NCBI RefSeq assembly: GCF_008086045.1
Contig: NZ_VSEY01000028.1
Span: 62,001 to 126,000 of the forward strand
Direction: 5' to 3'
DNA length: 64,000 bases
Source of the DNA: Nonomuraea sp. PA05
GTDB lineage: Bacteria > Actinomycetota > Actinomycetes > Streptosporangiales > Streptosporangiaceae
A program made the translations under genes and the position numbers. Below the pieces are notes generated by a model. The model was not told where the DNA came from. It did not search any database and worked only from the letters and a program-made list of their open reading frames with translations. Below are positions 43,395-51,111 of the stretch, in pieces (the stretch's first letter is position 1; each line of letters opens with the position of its first letter).

Positions 43395-45581
43395 TTACCT
43401 GCGTGGCTCATTGGGGGTGTATATGGCGGTCGGGTCGATCGGGTCGTCTCCCGGACGGCGCTGGTCGCCACCGAAGTTGCCCCCCAGCGACGCGGGGTCG
43501 ATCCGCATCGTCGACTCGCCACCCTGCGCGTCCGGCCAGCCGCCCTGCTGCTGTTGCTGCTGGGGGGCCTGGTGGGTGGGCTGGTACTGGCCCTGCTGCG
43601 GCTCGTACCCGCCGCCGTACTGGACCTGACCCGGCTGCTCGCCGCCGCCGTACTGCGGTTGACCCGGCTGCTCGCCGCCGTACTGCGGCTGGCCCGGCTG
43701 CTCGTACCCGCCCGGCTGCTCGTAGCCGCCGTGCTGGGGCTGCTGGGGCTGGACGTGCTGCGGCTGGGCGTGCTGGGGCGCGTGCGGCGGGGCGGCGGCC
43801 TGCTGGGCCTGCTGCGGGTGGCCGAACGGGTCGTCGTACTGCCTGCTCTGCTGGGCGCCGTAATCGGGGACGCGCAGCTCGGGCTGGGTGCCGACGTTCG
43901 ACTGGTACGTCTCCGCCTGCTGGTAGGCGTCCATGAGCTGCTGCGAGCGCGGGTCCACCGGCGGGTCGGGCTCCTGGTACGCGGGAGGCGTGGCGTACTC
44001 GTGGCCCGAGTACCCCGTGAACGGCTGCCCGCCCTGTTGCTGCTGCTGGTCGAACGCGCTCTGCCCGAAGTAGGGCTGTTGCTGGCCGAACGGCTGTGGC
44101 TGCTCGGCGGCCTGCGGCGGGTACGGCACGTTCGGCGCCGTCTCACCCGACGGGTAGGCCGGCTCGGCCGGGGGCGCGTAGGGGTTGGGCTGCTGGTCGG
44201 CAGGGGCGTACGGGTCGGCAGGGGCGTACGGATTGGCCTGCTGGTCCGCGGCGGCGTAGGGGGCGGGCTGCTCCGCGGGCGTGGGGAACGGGTCGTTCGC
44301 GGGGGGCGCGTACGGGTTCGGGCTGGGCTGGCCGTACAGGTTCGGCTGGCTGTCGGCCGGGACGTAAGGGGCGGGGGTGTACTCGCCGGCGGGCGGAGTG
44401 TTGTACTCCGACGGGGTCGAGGGGGCCGTGTCGGCGGGGACGTACTGGCCGAAACTCTCGGGGGCGTAAGGCTCGGGCTGCGGCTGCTGGTCGGAGGGGG
44501 CGGCGGGCAGCGCGCCCCTGATCTGGGGCGCCGGCTGCGGGGTGTACGCCGCGGCCTGGGGCTCGGGCTGGCCGCCGTAGCTGGGCGGCTGCTGGCCGTA
44601 GCCGGGGGCGGAGAGCGGCTGCTGGTCGTAGCCGGGGGTCGAGGGGGGCTGCTGACCGTAACCGGGCATCGAGGGCGGCTGCTGGTTGTAGCCCGAGGCG
44701 GGCTGCTGGCCGTAGCCGGGCTGGCCGGGCGGAGGCTGCTGGCCGGACGGGGGCTGCTGGCCGTAACCGGGCGCCGCCTGCGGATCCTGCTGACCAGGAG
44801 ACTGCAGGCCGGACGGGACCTGGCCGGACGGGGACTGGCCGGACGGCGACTGGCCGGGCGGGGGCTGCTGGCCGGAGGGAGGCTGCGGGCCGTAACCGGG
44901 CTGCTGACCGGACGGGGGCTGCTGACCGTACGCCCCGGCCGCCTGCGGGTCCTGAGGCCCGCCGAAGCCGGGTTGCTGCCCGGCCGGCGCCTGCTGCCCG
45001 TGAGCGGCGTAGGGCTGATCCTGAGGGAAGCCGGGCTGCCCGTAACCAGGCCCCGCCTGCGGCTGCCCCTGGGGGTTGTACTGCTGCTGCTCGAAGAACC
45101 CGGGCTGCGGCCCGAACTGCCCGTGGTACACCTGGGCGGCGGGCCGCTCGGGCAGCACCTGCGGCAGCAGATAGACCAGCGCGAGGGCGGTCAACGCCAG
45201 GGTGGGCACGCCGAGCAGCACGTACTCGATGGTGACGCGCGCCCCGGCGCCGGCGAACAGCCCGCTCAGCAGCGCCAGCATGCCGAACACCGCCGCGAGC
45301 AGCAGCCCCGCCGCAGCGCCGTACGCGATGGGCTTGGCCTTGGCGGACGGCTCGCCCACTTTGGTGACCAGCAACACGGCACCGAGCATCAACGCCGTCA
45401 CGACCGGGCTGGTCAGATCGGAGAAGTTCGAGGCGGCACGCTCCGTGAAGGACGAGCCGGACGAGCCGATCAATATGTGCCCGATCGCCAGCACCACGTT
45501 CAGCAAGCCAGCGACGAGCATGATCCAGGCGGCCGGCTCTCTGAGCCGGGCAACGTCAAATTTGCTCACAAGTACCCCCAT
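43395..45581 (-). CDS. Membrane protein with very long Gln/Pro/Gly/Tyr-rich disordered tail
   Basis: A 728-residue protein. Residues about 1-155 hold about five transmembrane helices (WIMLVAGLLNVVLAIGHILI; LIAYG-type helices to LALVYLLPQ). The remaining 570 residues are a low-complexity tail: GYGQQPPSGQQP and NPYAPPADP repeats, then Gln/His-rich stretches. It ends with an ordinary acidic tail (YTPNEPRR). The composition resembles prion-like domains that phase-separate. The ATG has AGGG upstream; a GTG four codons later is an alternative. It is divergent from fbiA. Function unknown. Confidence 0.82.
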   Translation of the reverse strand: MGVLVSKFDVARLREPAAWIMLVAGLLNVVLAIGHILIGSSGSSFTERAASNFSDLTSPVVTALMLGAVLLVTKVGEPSAKAKPIAYGAAAGLLLAAVFGMLALLSGLFAGAGARVTIEYVLLGVPTLALTALALVYLLPQVLPERPAAQVYHGQFGPQPGFFEQQQYNPQGQPQAGPGYGQPGFPQDQPYAAHGQQAPAGQQPGFGGPQDPQAAGAYGQQPPSGQQPGYGPQPPSGQQPPPGQSPSGQSPSGQVPSGLQSPGQQDPQAAPGYGQQPPSGQQPPPGQPGYGQQPASGYNQQPPSMPGYGQQPPSTPGYDQQPLSAPGYGQQPPSYGGQPEPQAAAYTPQPAPQIRGALPAAPSDQQPQPEPYAPESFGQYVPADTAPSTPSEYNTPPAGEYTPAPYVPADSQPNLYGQPSPNPYAPPANDPFPTPAEQPAPYAAADQQANPYAPADPYAPADQQPNPYAPPAEPAYPSGETAPNVPYPPQAAEQPQPFGQQQPYFGQSAFDQQQQQGGQPFTGYSGHEYATPPAYQEPDPPVDPRSQQLMDAYQQAETYQSNVGTQPELRVPDYGAQQSRQYDDPFGHPQQAQQAAAPPHAPQHAQPQHVQPQQPQHGGYEQPGGYEQPGQPQYGGEQPGQPQYGGGEQPGQVQYGGGYEPQQGQYQPTHQAPQQQQQQGGWPDAQGGESTMRIDPASLGGNFGGDQRRPGDDPIDPTAIYTPNEPRR

Positions 45582-45750
45582 CGGACCCTTTAGCCCGAAG
45601 GGAGTTTGCCACATCACTGACTCACCTGCGGGGAGTCCCAGGAACCTCTTCCATATCAAATCGCCCAATACCTGGCAGTACACGGCTGACGAAAACCGGA
45701 AAACCGGTCCGGAGACGGGCTTGTCAGAGCCCGATGGAAGACTGGGCCGC

Positions 45751-46692
45751 ATGCACATCGTGTCACTAGCCGGCGGCATCGGCGGCGCCCGTTTCCTCCG
45801 CGGGCTGCGGGCCGCCGCACCCGACGCCTCGATCACCGTCATCGGCAACACGGGCGACGACATCACCCTGTTCGGCCTGCGGGTCTGCCCCGACCTCGAC
45901 ACCGTGATGTACACCCTGGGCAACGGCATCGACGAGGAGCAGGGCTGGGGCCGGGCCAAGGAGAGCCACGTCGTCAAGGAGGAGCTGGCCGCGTACGGCG
46001 TCGAGCCGCAGTGGTTCGGGCTCGGCGACCGCGACTTCGCCACCCACATCGTCCGCTCCCAGATGCTGGAGGCCGGTTACCCGCTCTCGCAGATCACGCA
46101 GGCGCTCTGCGCGCGCTGGCAGCCGGGCGTGCGGCTGCTGCCGATGAGCGACGACCGCTGCGAGACGCACGTCGTGATCGAGGACGAGCGCGGCAAGCGC
46201 GCCGTCCACTTCCAGGAGTGGTGGGTACGGCTGCGCGCCTCGGTGCCCGCCCAGTCGTTCGCCCTGGTCGGGGTCGACTCCGCGAAGCCCGCCCCCGGCG
46301 TGCTGGAGGCGATCGAGCAGGCCGACGTGGTGATCCTGCCGCCGTCCAACCCCGTGGTGAGCATCGGCACGATCCTCCAGGTCCCGGGCATCCGCGAGGC
46401 GCTGTCGCCGAAGACCGTGGTGGGCGTCTCGCCGATCATCGGGGGCGCTCCGGTGCGGGGCATGGCCGACGCCTGCCTGACCGCCATCGGGGTGGAGACG
46501 ACCGCGCAGGCCGTGCTGGAGCTGTACGGCTCGGAGCTGATCGACGGCTGGCTGGTCGCCGAGGAGGACTCCGGGGTGTCGCTCGGCGGCGTGCGCGTGC
46601 TCGCCCGTCCTATCCTCATGCACGACGCGCAGGCCGCGGCCGACATCGCCCGCACGACCCTCGACCTGGCCCAGGAGCTTTCCGGTGAGTGA
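45751..46692 (+). CDS. fbiA: 2-phospho-L-lactate/phosphoenolpyruvate transferase FbiA (F420 synthesis)
   Basis: FbiA transfers the phospho-acid from LPPG/EPPG to FO, forming F420-0 or its dehydro form. This 313-residue protein carries the CofD signature MHIVSLAGGIGGARFLRGL at the N-terminus, the NTGDDITLFGLRVCPDLDTV stretch and ILPPSNPVVSIGTIL in the middle. The start is the ATG of MHIVSLAGG; the frame upstream is unrelated. It overlaps the start of fbiB by eight bases, as in mycobacteria, so the two are cotranscribed. Confidence 0.97.
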   Translation: MHIVSLAGGIGGARFLRGLRAAAPDASITVIGNTGDDITLFGLRVCPDLDTVMYTLGNGIDEEQGWGRAKESHVVKEELAAYGVEPQWFGLGDRDFATHIVRSQMLEAGYPLSQITQALCARWQPGVRLLPMSDDRCETHVVIEDERGKRAVHFQEWWVRLRASVPAQSFALVGVDSAKPAPGVLEAIEQADVVILPPSNPVVSIGTILQVPGIREALSPKTVVGVSPIIGGAPVRGMADACLTAIGVETTAQAVLELYGSELIDGWLVAEEDSGVSLGGVRVLARPILMHDAQAAADIARTTLDLAQELSGE

Positions 46693-47959
46693 TGTGACAC
46701 GGGTCGAGGTGATCCCCGTGACCGGCCTCGGCGAGGTCCGGCCGGGCGACGACGTGGCGGCGCTGCTGGCGGGCGCCGACCTGCGCGACGGCGACATCGT
46801 GGTGATCACCTCCAAGATCGTGAGCAAGGCCGAGGGCCGGGTGCGCCAGGCGCCCGACCGCACGGCGGCCATCATGGAGGAGACCGAGCGGGTGGTCGCC
46901 AGGCGCGGCGAGACGGTGATCTCCCAGACCAGGCACGGCTTCGTGATGGCCGCCGCCGGGGTCGACGCCTCCAACACCGAGCCGGGCACCGTGCTGCTCC
47001 TGCCGGACGACTCCGACGCCTCCGCCAGGCGCATCAGGGCGGGCCTAAGCGGGCGCGTCGGGGTGATCGTGTCCGACACGTTCGGGCGGCCGTGGCGCAA
47101 CGGGCTGACCGACGTGGCCATCGGCGCGGCCGGCGTGCAGCCGCTCGACGACTTCCGCGGCGCCTCCGACTCCTACGGCAACCAGCTCAGCGCCACGGTC
47201 ACGGCCCTGGCCGACGAGATCGCGAGCGCCGCCGAGCTGGTCAAGGGCAAGCTCGCCGGGGTGCCGGTGGCGATCGTGCGCGGGCTGGCCCACCTGGTGA
47301 CCGACGACGACGGGCCGGGGGTCCGGCCGCTGGTGCGGGGCGCCGACGAGGACCTGTTCCGTTACGGGTCGCGTGACGTGGTGTTCGCCCGCCGGACGAT
47401 CAGGGAGTTCGCCGAGCGGCCCGTCGATCCCGAGGCGGTGCGCAGGGCGGTCGCGGCGGGCATCGCGGCGCCCGCGCCGCACCACACGACGCCGTGGCGG
47501 TTCGTGCTGCTGGAGACGCCGGAGGTCAGGACGAAGCTGCTCGACGCCATGCGCGAGGCGTGGATCGAGGACCTGCGCGGCGACGGCTTCTCCGAGGAGT
47601 CGATCGCCAAGCGGGTCAGGCGCGGCGACGTGCTGCGCAACGCCCCCTACCTGGTGGTGCCGTGCCTGGTCATGGAGGGCTCGCACACCTACAGGGACGA
47701 CCGGCGCAACGCCTCGGAGCGGGAGATGTTCATCGTGGCGACCGGCGCCGGGGTGGAGAACTTCCTGATCCAGCTCGCCGTCGAGGGGCTCGGCTCGGCG
47801 TGGGTGTCCTCCACGATGTTCTGCCGCCCGGTCGTCCGCGAGGTGCTCGACCTGCCCGAGTCGTGGGATCCGATGGGCTGCGTGGCCGTGGGCCATGCCG
47901 CCGCGCCGCCGCGCGACAGGGCGCCCCGCGATCCCGCCGACTTCATCGTCACGCGCTGA
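46685..47959 (+). CDS. fbiB: Bifunctional F420 biosynthesis protein FbiB
   Basis: FbiB adds the gamma-glutamyl tail to F420-0 and reduces the dehydro precursor. The 424-residue protein is the expected fusion. Residues about 1-245 form the CofE gamma-glutamyl ligase (VVITSKIVSKAEGRV, VSDTFGRPWRNGLTDVAIG). Residues about 250-424 form an FMN-dependent nitroreductase-like domain (RRTIREFAERPVDPEAVRRA, PHHTTPWRFVLLE, GLGSAWVS). It starts with GTG and overlaps fbiA. Full-length with no missing domain. Confidence 0.97.
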   Translation: MSDVTRVEVIPVTGLGEVRPGDDVAALLAGADLRDGDIVVITSKIVSKAEGRVRQAPDRTAAIMEETERVVARRGETVISQTRHGFVMAAAGVDASNTEPGTVLLLPDDSDASARRIRAGLSGRVGVIVSDTFGRPWRNGLTDVAIGAAGVQPLDDFRGASDSYGNQLSATVTALADEIASAAELVKGKLAGVPVAIVRGLAHLVTDDDGPGVRPLVRGADEDLFRYGSRDVVFARRTIREFAERPVDPEAVRRAVAAGIAAPAPHHTTPWRFVLLETPEVRTKLLDAMREAWIEDLRGDGFSEESIAKRVRRGDVLRNAPYLVVPCLVMEGSHTYRDDRRNASEREMFIVATGAGVENFLIQLAVEGLGSAWVSSTMFCRPVVREVLDLPESWDPMGCVAVGHAAAPPRDRAPRDPADFIVTR

Positions 47960-47983
47960 CAGGCGGTCAGCGAGGCGTTTACC

Positions 47984-48003
47984 GTTAGGAAACTTTCCTT
48001 TAC
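47984..48003 (+). promoter_or_regulatory. Palindrome in the LPMO promoter
   Basis: AGGAAA-C-TTTCCT (47987-47999) is a perfect inverted repeat with GTT and TTAC flanks, 39 bases before the ATG. Its location over the promoter suggests a repressor or activator site controlling chitin use; the regulator is not identified. Confidence 0.55.
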
Positions 48004-48037
48004 ATTGGGGCCAACCCCCCATGTGAAGGAGCACTTC

Positions 48038-48775
48038 ATGAGAAGGACCCTCACGTTAGTCGCCGTGGTGGTGATCGCGGTCGCCACCACGGTGTTCAAC
48101 ACCACCCCGGCGTTCGCCCACGGCTACGTGCTCACACCGCCCTCCCGCCAGGCCAACTGCGCGCAGGGCAAGGTCTCCGGCTGCGGCAACATCATCTACG
48201 AGCCGCAGAGCGTGGAAGGCCCGAAGGGCCTGCGTAGCTGTCACGCCAACCTCGGCCAGTTCGCCCAGCTCAGCGACGAGAGCAAGGCCTGGCCCGTCGC
48301 CTCCGTCGGCACCTCGGTGACCTTCACCTGGACGTTCACCGCCCGGCACGCCACGGCCAGCTACGAGTACTACATCGGCAACACCCTGGTGAAGAGCTTC
48401 GCCGGCAACGGCCAGCAGCCCCCGGCGACGATCTCGCACACGGTCAACTTCTCCGGCTACTCGGGCCGGCAAAAGGTCCTGGCCATCTGGAACATCTCCG
48501 ACACCACCAACGCCTTCTACTCCTGCATCGACCTGAACATCGGCGGCGGCGGCGGGAACCCGACCCCGACGCCCACCCCGACCGTCACGCCCACTCCCAC
48601 CCCGACGCCGACCCCGACGACGACCACGCCTTCCGGCACGTGGAAGGCCGGCACGGCGTACGCCACCGGCAACACCGTCACCTACAACGGCGCCACCTAC
48701 CGGTGCCTCCAGGCCCACACCGCGCTCGCGGGCTGGGAGCCGCCGAACGTGCCGGCCCTCTGGGCACGCGTGTAA
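48038..48775 (+). CDS. AA10 lytic polysaccharide monooxygenase with CBM5/12 domain
   Basis: A 245-residue secreted LPMO. After the signal peptide (ending TPAFA), the mature protein begins HGYVLTPPSRQANC, where the N-terminal His is one arm of the copper histidine brace; the second His lies in TARHATASYEYYI. A Thr/Pro linker leads to a C-terminal carbohydrate-binding module (TWKAGTAYATGNTVTYNGATYRCLQAHTAL). It probably cleaves crystalline chitin (cellulose is also possible). A TTA codon is the seventh codon. The ATG has AAGGAG upstream. Confidence 0.95.
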   Translation: MRRTLTLVAVVVIAVATTVFNTTPAFAHGYVLTPPSRQANCAQGKVSGCGNIIYEPQSVEGPKGLRSCHANLGQFAQLSDESKAWPVASVGTSVTFTWTFTARHATASYEYYIGNTLVKSFAGNGQQPPATISHTVNFSGYSGRQKVLAIWNISDTTNAFYSCIDLNIGGGGGNPTPTPTPTVTPTPTPTPTPTTTTPSGTWKAGTAYATGNTVTYNGATYRCLQAHTALAGWEPPNVPALWARV

Positions 48776-48815
48776 CACCGATAAAAGCGCCGCGGGGCGG
48801 GCAGGGGCACGTGCC

Positions 48816-49277
48816 ATGAACAAGACCCTGCTCGCCACCGCGCTCGCGACCGGCGCCGCCGCCCTGACCGGCTCGCTGGCCACCGCCCCGGGAACGACCT
48901 GGTACAAGCGGCTGCGCAAGCCCTCCTGGCAGCCCCCTTCGCAGGCGTTCCCCCTGGTGTGGACCCCCTTGTACGGGCTCATCGCGTACGGCGGAGCCCG
49001 CGCGCTGAACCAGGAGCCCGGCGCGGAGCGCGACGCCGTGGCCCGCGCCCTGGCCGGCAACCTGGTGCTGAACGCCGCCTGGCCCGCCCTGTTCTTCCGC
49101 GCCAGAGCCCCGCGTCTGGCCCTGGCGGAGCTCGTGCTGCTCAACGCGTCCAACGTGGTGCTGATCCGCCGGGCCCTGTGCGCCGACCGCACGGCCGGGC
49201 TGCTCCTGCTGCCCTACGCGGCGTGGACGGCGTTCGCCACCGCCCTCAACGCCTCCATCGCCCGCCGTAACCGTTGA
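48816..49277 (+). CDS. TspO/MBR-family membrane protein
   Basis: A 153-residue, five-helix protein with the conserved TspO patterns TTWYKRLRKPSWQPPSQAFPLVWTPLYG and AGNLVLNAAWPALFF, plus PYAAWTAFATALNASIA at the end. Bacterial TspO binds porphyrins and related compounds and has been tied to stress responses. It lies 40 bases after the LPMO gene and only three bases before the stop of the convergent VWA protein. The direct link to the LPMO is not established. Confidence 0.94.
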   Translation: MNKTLLATALATGAAALTGSLATAPGTTWYKRLRKPSWQPPSQAFPLVWTPLYGLIAYGGARALNQEPGAERDAVARALAGNLVLNAAWPALFFRARAPRLALAELVLLNASNVVLIRRALCADRTAGLLLLPYAAWTAFATALNASIARRNR

Positions 49278-49280
49278 GCC

Positions 49281-51029
49281 CTAGGCGGTCGGCTTGCAGG
49301 TCGGGTGGCACAGGCGCCGCGCCAGGGCCGCCAGGAAGACGTCGATGATCTCCCCGGGCTCCTCCGCCTCGTGCAGGGACCCGTTGGTGACGGAGGTGAT
49401 CTGGGTCAGGCTGGCCCGATCGACCCCCTTGCCGAACGCGATCACGATGATCTGCACCGGCCGGTCCGGGTTCCACTCCCGCTTCAGCCGGTCGAGGACC
49501 TGAGCCAGGCCGGTGCCCTTGCCGTCGTCCCGCCCCGCCGTGATCACCAGCAGCGCGTTGTTCATCTCCTCGCGGTAGCCGCTGCTCATCGTGCGGAACC
49601 CGCTGAGTATCGAGTCGTACAGCGAGCTGTCCCGCTTGGGGTGGGCGGCGATGGTGCTGGTGAGCTGGTCCAGCCGGCTGCGGCGGATGACCTGCCCGGT
49701 CTCGGGCTCGTTGATGGGCCCGAGACCGACGTGCTGGCGATGGTTCCTGATGCCGCCCACCTTGTCGGCGAACTCCCACAGCCCCATGTGGGTGGAGTCG
49801 GGGAAGAGCTGCAGCCCGATCTTGGCCGCGTCGAGCGCCACGCTGACCCTGGTCCGGCCGTTGAGCGGCTCGGCCATGTGCTTGGAGGTGTCGGCCAGGA
49901 CGAGGATGTTGGTCGGCGGGGCGAGCCGGCTCCAGGCCCGCAGCGCCTCGTCGATGTCCTGCGGCGACACCGACGACCTGGTCTTCGGCGTGGCGGAGGG
50001 GATCTGCGGCCCCGGCGAGAGGGGCCCCTGGGTGCCGTCGCCCGAGCGGAAGCCGGCCCGCCGCACGATCTCCTGCGCCTGCGCGCCCCTCAGCCAGTCG
50101 GCGAAGACGGTGGAGGCCTCGGCGACGTCGGGGTCGGCGGCGGTGACGACGTACGGGTAGTCGAGGTTGATCGTGCCCTCGCGCGGGTGCAGGGCCACGA
50201 CGGGGTCGGAGGAGGGCCGCAGGTTGTGGTTCCACACCGACTGCTCAGGCACGATGACGACCGGGCGCTGCCAGAACGTGTGATCGTCCACGGCCGCCAG
50301 CATGCTGCGGTAGTCGGGCGCCGACCCGGCCTGCGCCCAGCGCACGAACGCGGTCAGCGCCTTGTCGGCGTCGGGGCCGGTGCCGACGACGTCCCTGGCG
50401 GCGGCCACGGTGGCGATGCCCGCCCCGGCCAGGGAGGGGTCGGGCACCCGGACGACGTCCGGCTCGTCGGCGTTGGGCGTCAGCCGCCCGCGCACGGTCG
50501 AGGGGAAGACCATCCGCCAGTTCATCTCGGTCCTGCCCACGGAGAAGCGCTGGGCCAGCGACGACCGGGTGGCGAACACCAGCGGCGAGGTCGCCACCAC
50601 GCTCTCCCCCGCCGGCAGCGAGCTGGCCCCCTGCTGGCGGGCCAGCCTGATCCAGGCGGAGGAGTCGGCGATCCAGCCGTCGGGCCGTTCGGCCAGCACG
50701 CCCGCCCGGTCGCCGATCAGCGTGCGCAGGACCGTGGCCGGCGGCTGCTCGGTCACCTGGACCAGCACGCACCGGCCGCCCACGGCCGTCTTCGTCTCGT
50801 TGAACCGGCCCGCCGCCTCCATGACCGCCGGAGCCACGTCCACCGCGGCGGCCACGTTGACCAGAACAGGCTCTCGTGTGCTGCACAGCACCCCGCCGCC
50901 CCCGAAGATCACGACGAGGCCGGCCGCGACGATGGCCACGGCCGTCAGCCCTGCCAGCATGCCGCGCTGTAACGCCTTCCTGCGTCGCTGCTCGGGGGCT
51001 AACGCGGCGCGGTGCCGACCCAACCGCAC
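49281..51029 (-). CDS. Membrane-anchored solute-binding/VWA domain protein
   Basis: A 582-residue protein with a transmembrane helix (about 25-45, with a lipobox-like GGGVLC at residue 49), an extracytoplasmic substrate-binding-like domain (about 55-325) and a VWA domain (about 370-570). The VWA metal motif reads ADTSKHM rather than DxSxS, so metal binding may be lost. A flexible hinge region (SPGPQIPSATPK) joins the two. Such proteins are common in actinobacteria and of unknown function. It ends three bases from tspO and lies upstream of nothing on its strand but fbiC downstream. Confidence 0.86.
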   Translation of the reverse strand: MRLGRHRAALAPEQRRRKALQRGMLAGLTAVAIVAAGLVVIFGGGGVLCSTREPVLVNVAAAVDVAPAVMEAAGRFNETKTAVGGRCVLVQVTEQPPATVLRTLIGDRAGVLAERPDGWIADSSAWIRLARQQGASSLPAGESVVATSPLVFATRSSLAQRFSVGRTEMNWRMVFPSTVRGRLTPNADEPDVVRVPDPSLAGAGIATVAAARDVVGTGPDADKALTAFVRWAQAGSAPDYRSMLAAVDDHTFWQRPVVIVPEQSVWNHNLRPSSDPVVALHPREGTINLDYPYVVTAADPDVAEASTVFADWLRGAQAQEIVRRAGFRSGDGTQGPLSPGPQIPSATPKTRSSVSPQDIDEALRAWSRLAPPTNILVLADTSKHMAEPLNGRTRVSVALDAAKIGLQLFPDSTHMGLWEFADKVGGIRNHRQHVGLGPINEPETGQVIRRSRLDQLTSTIAAHPKRDSSLYDSILSGFRTMSSGYREEMNNALLVITAGRDDGKGTGLAQVLDRLKREWNPDRPVQIIVIAFGKGVDRASLTQITSVTNGSLHEAEEPGEIIDVFLAALARRLCHPTCKPTA

Positions 51030-51111
51030 GGTGAACCTCTCTCCACGGGGAGGAACGATTCTCCCAGCGCCTCACAGGGCGGGCGCAAGTGCTTGTTAGA
51101 ACATGTTACAA

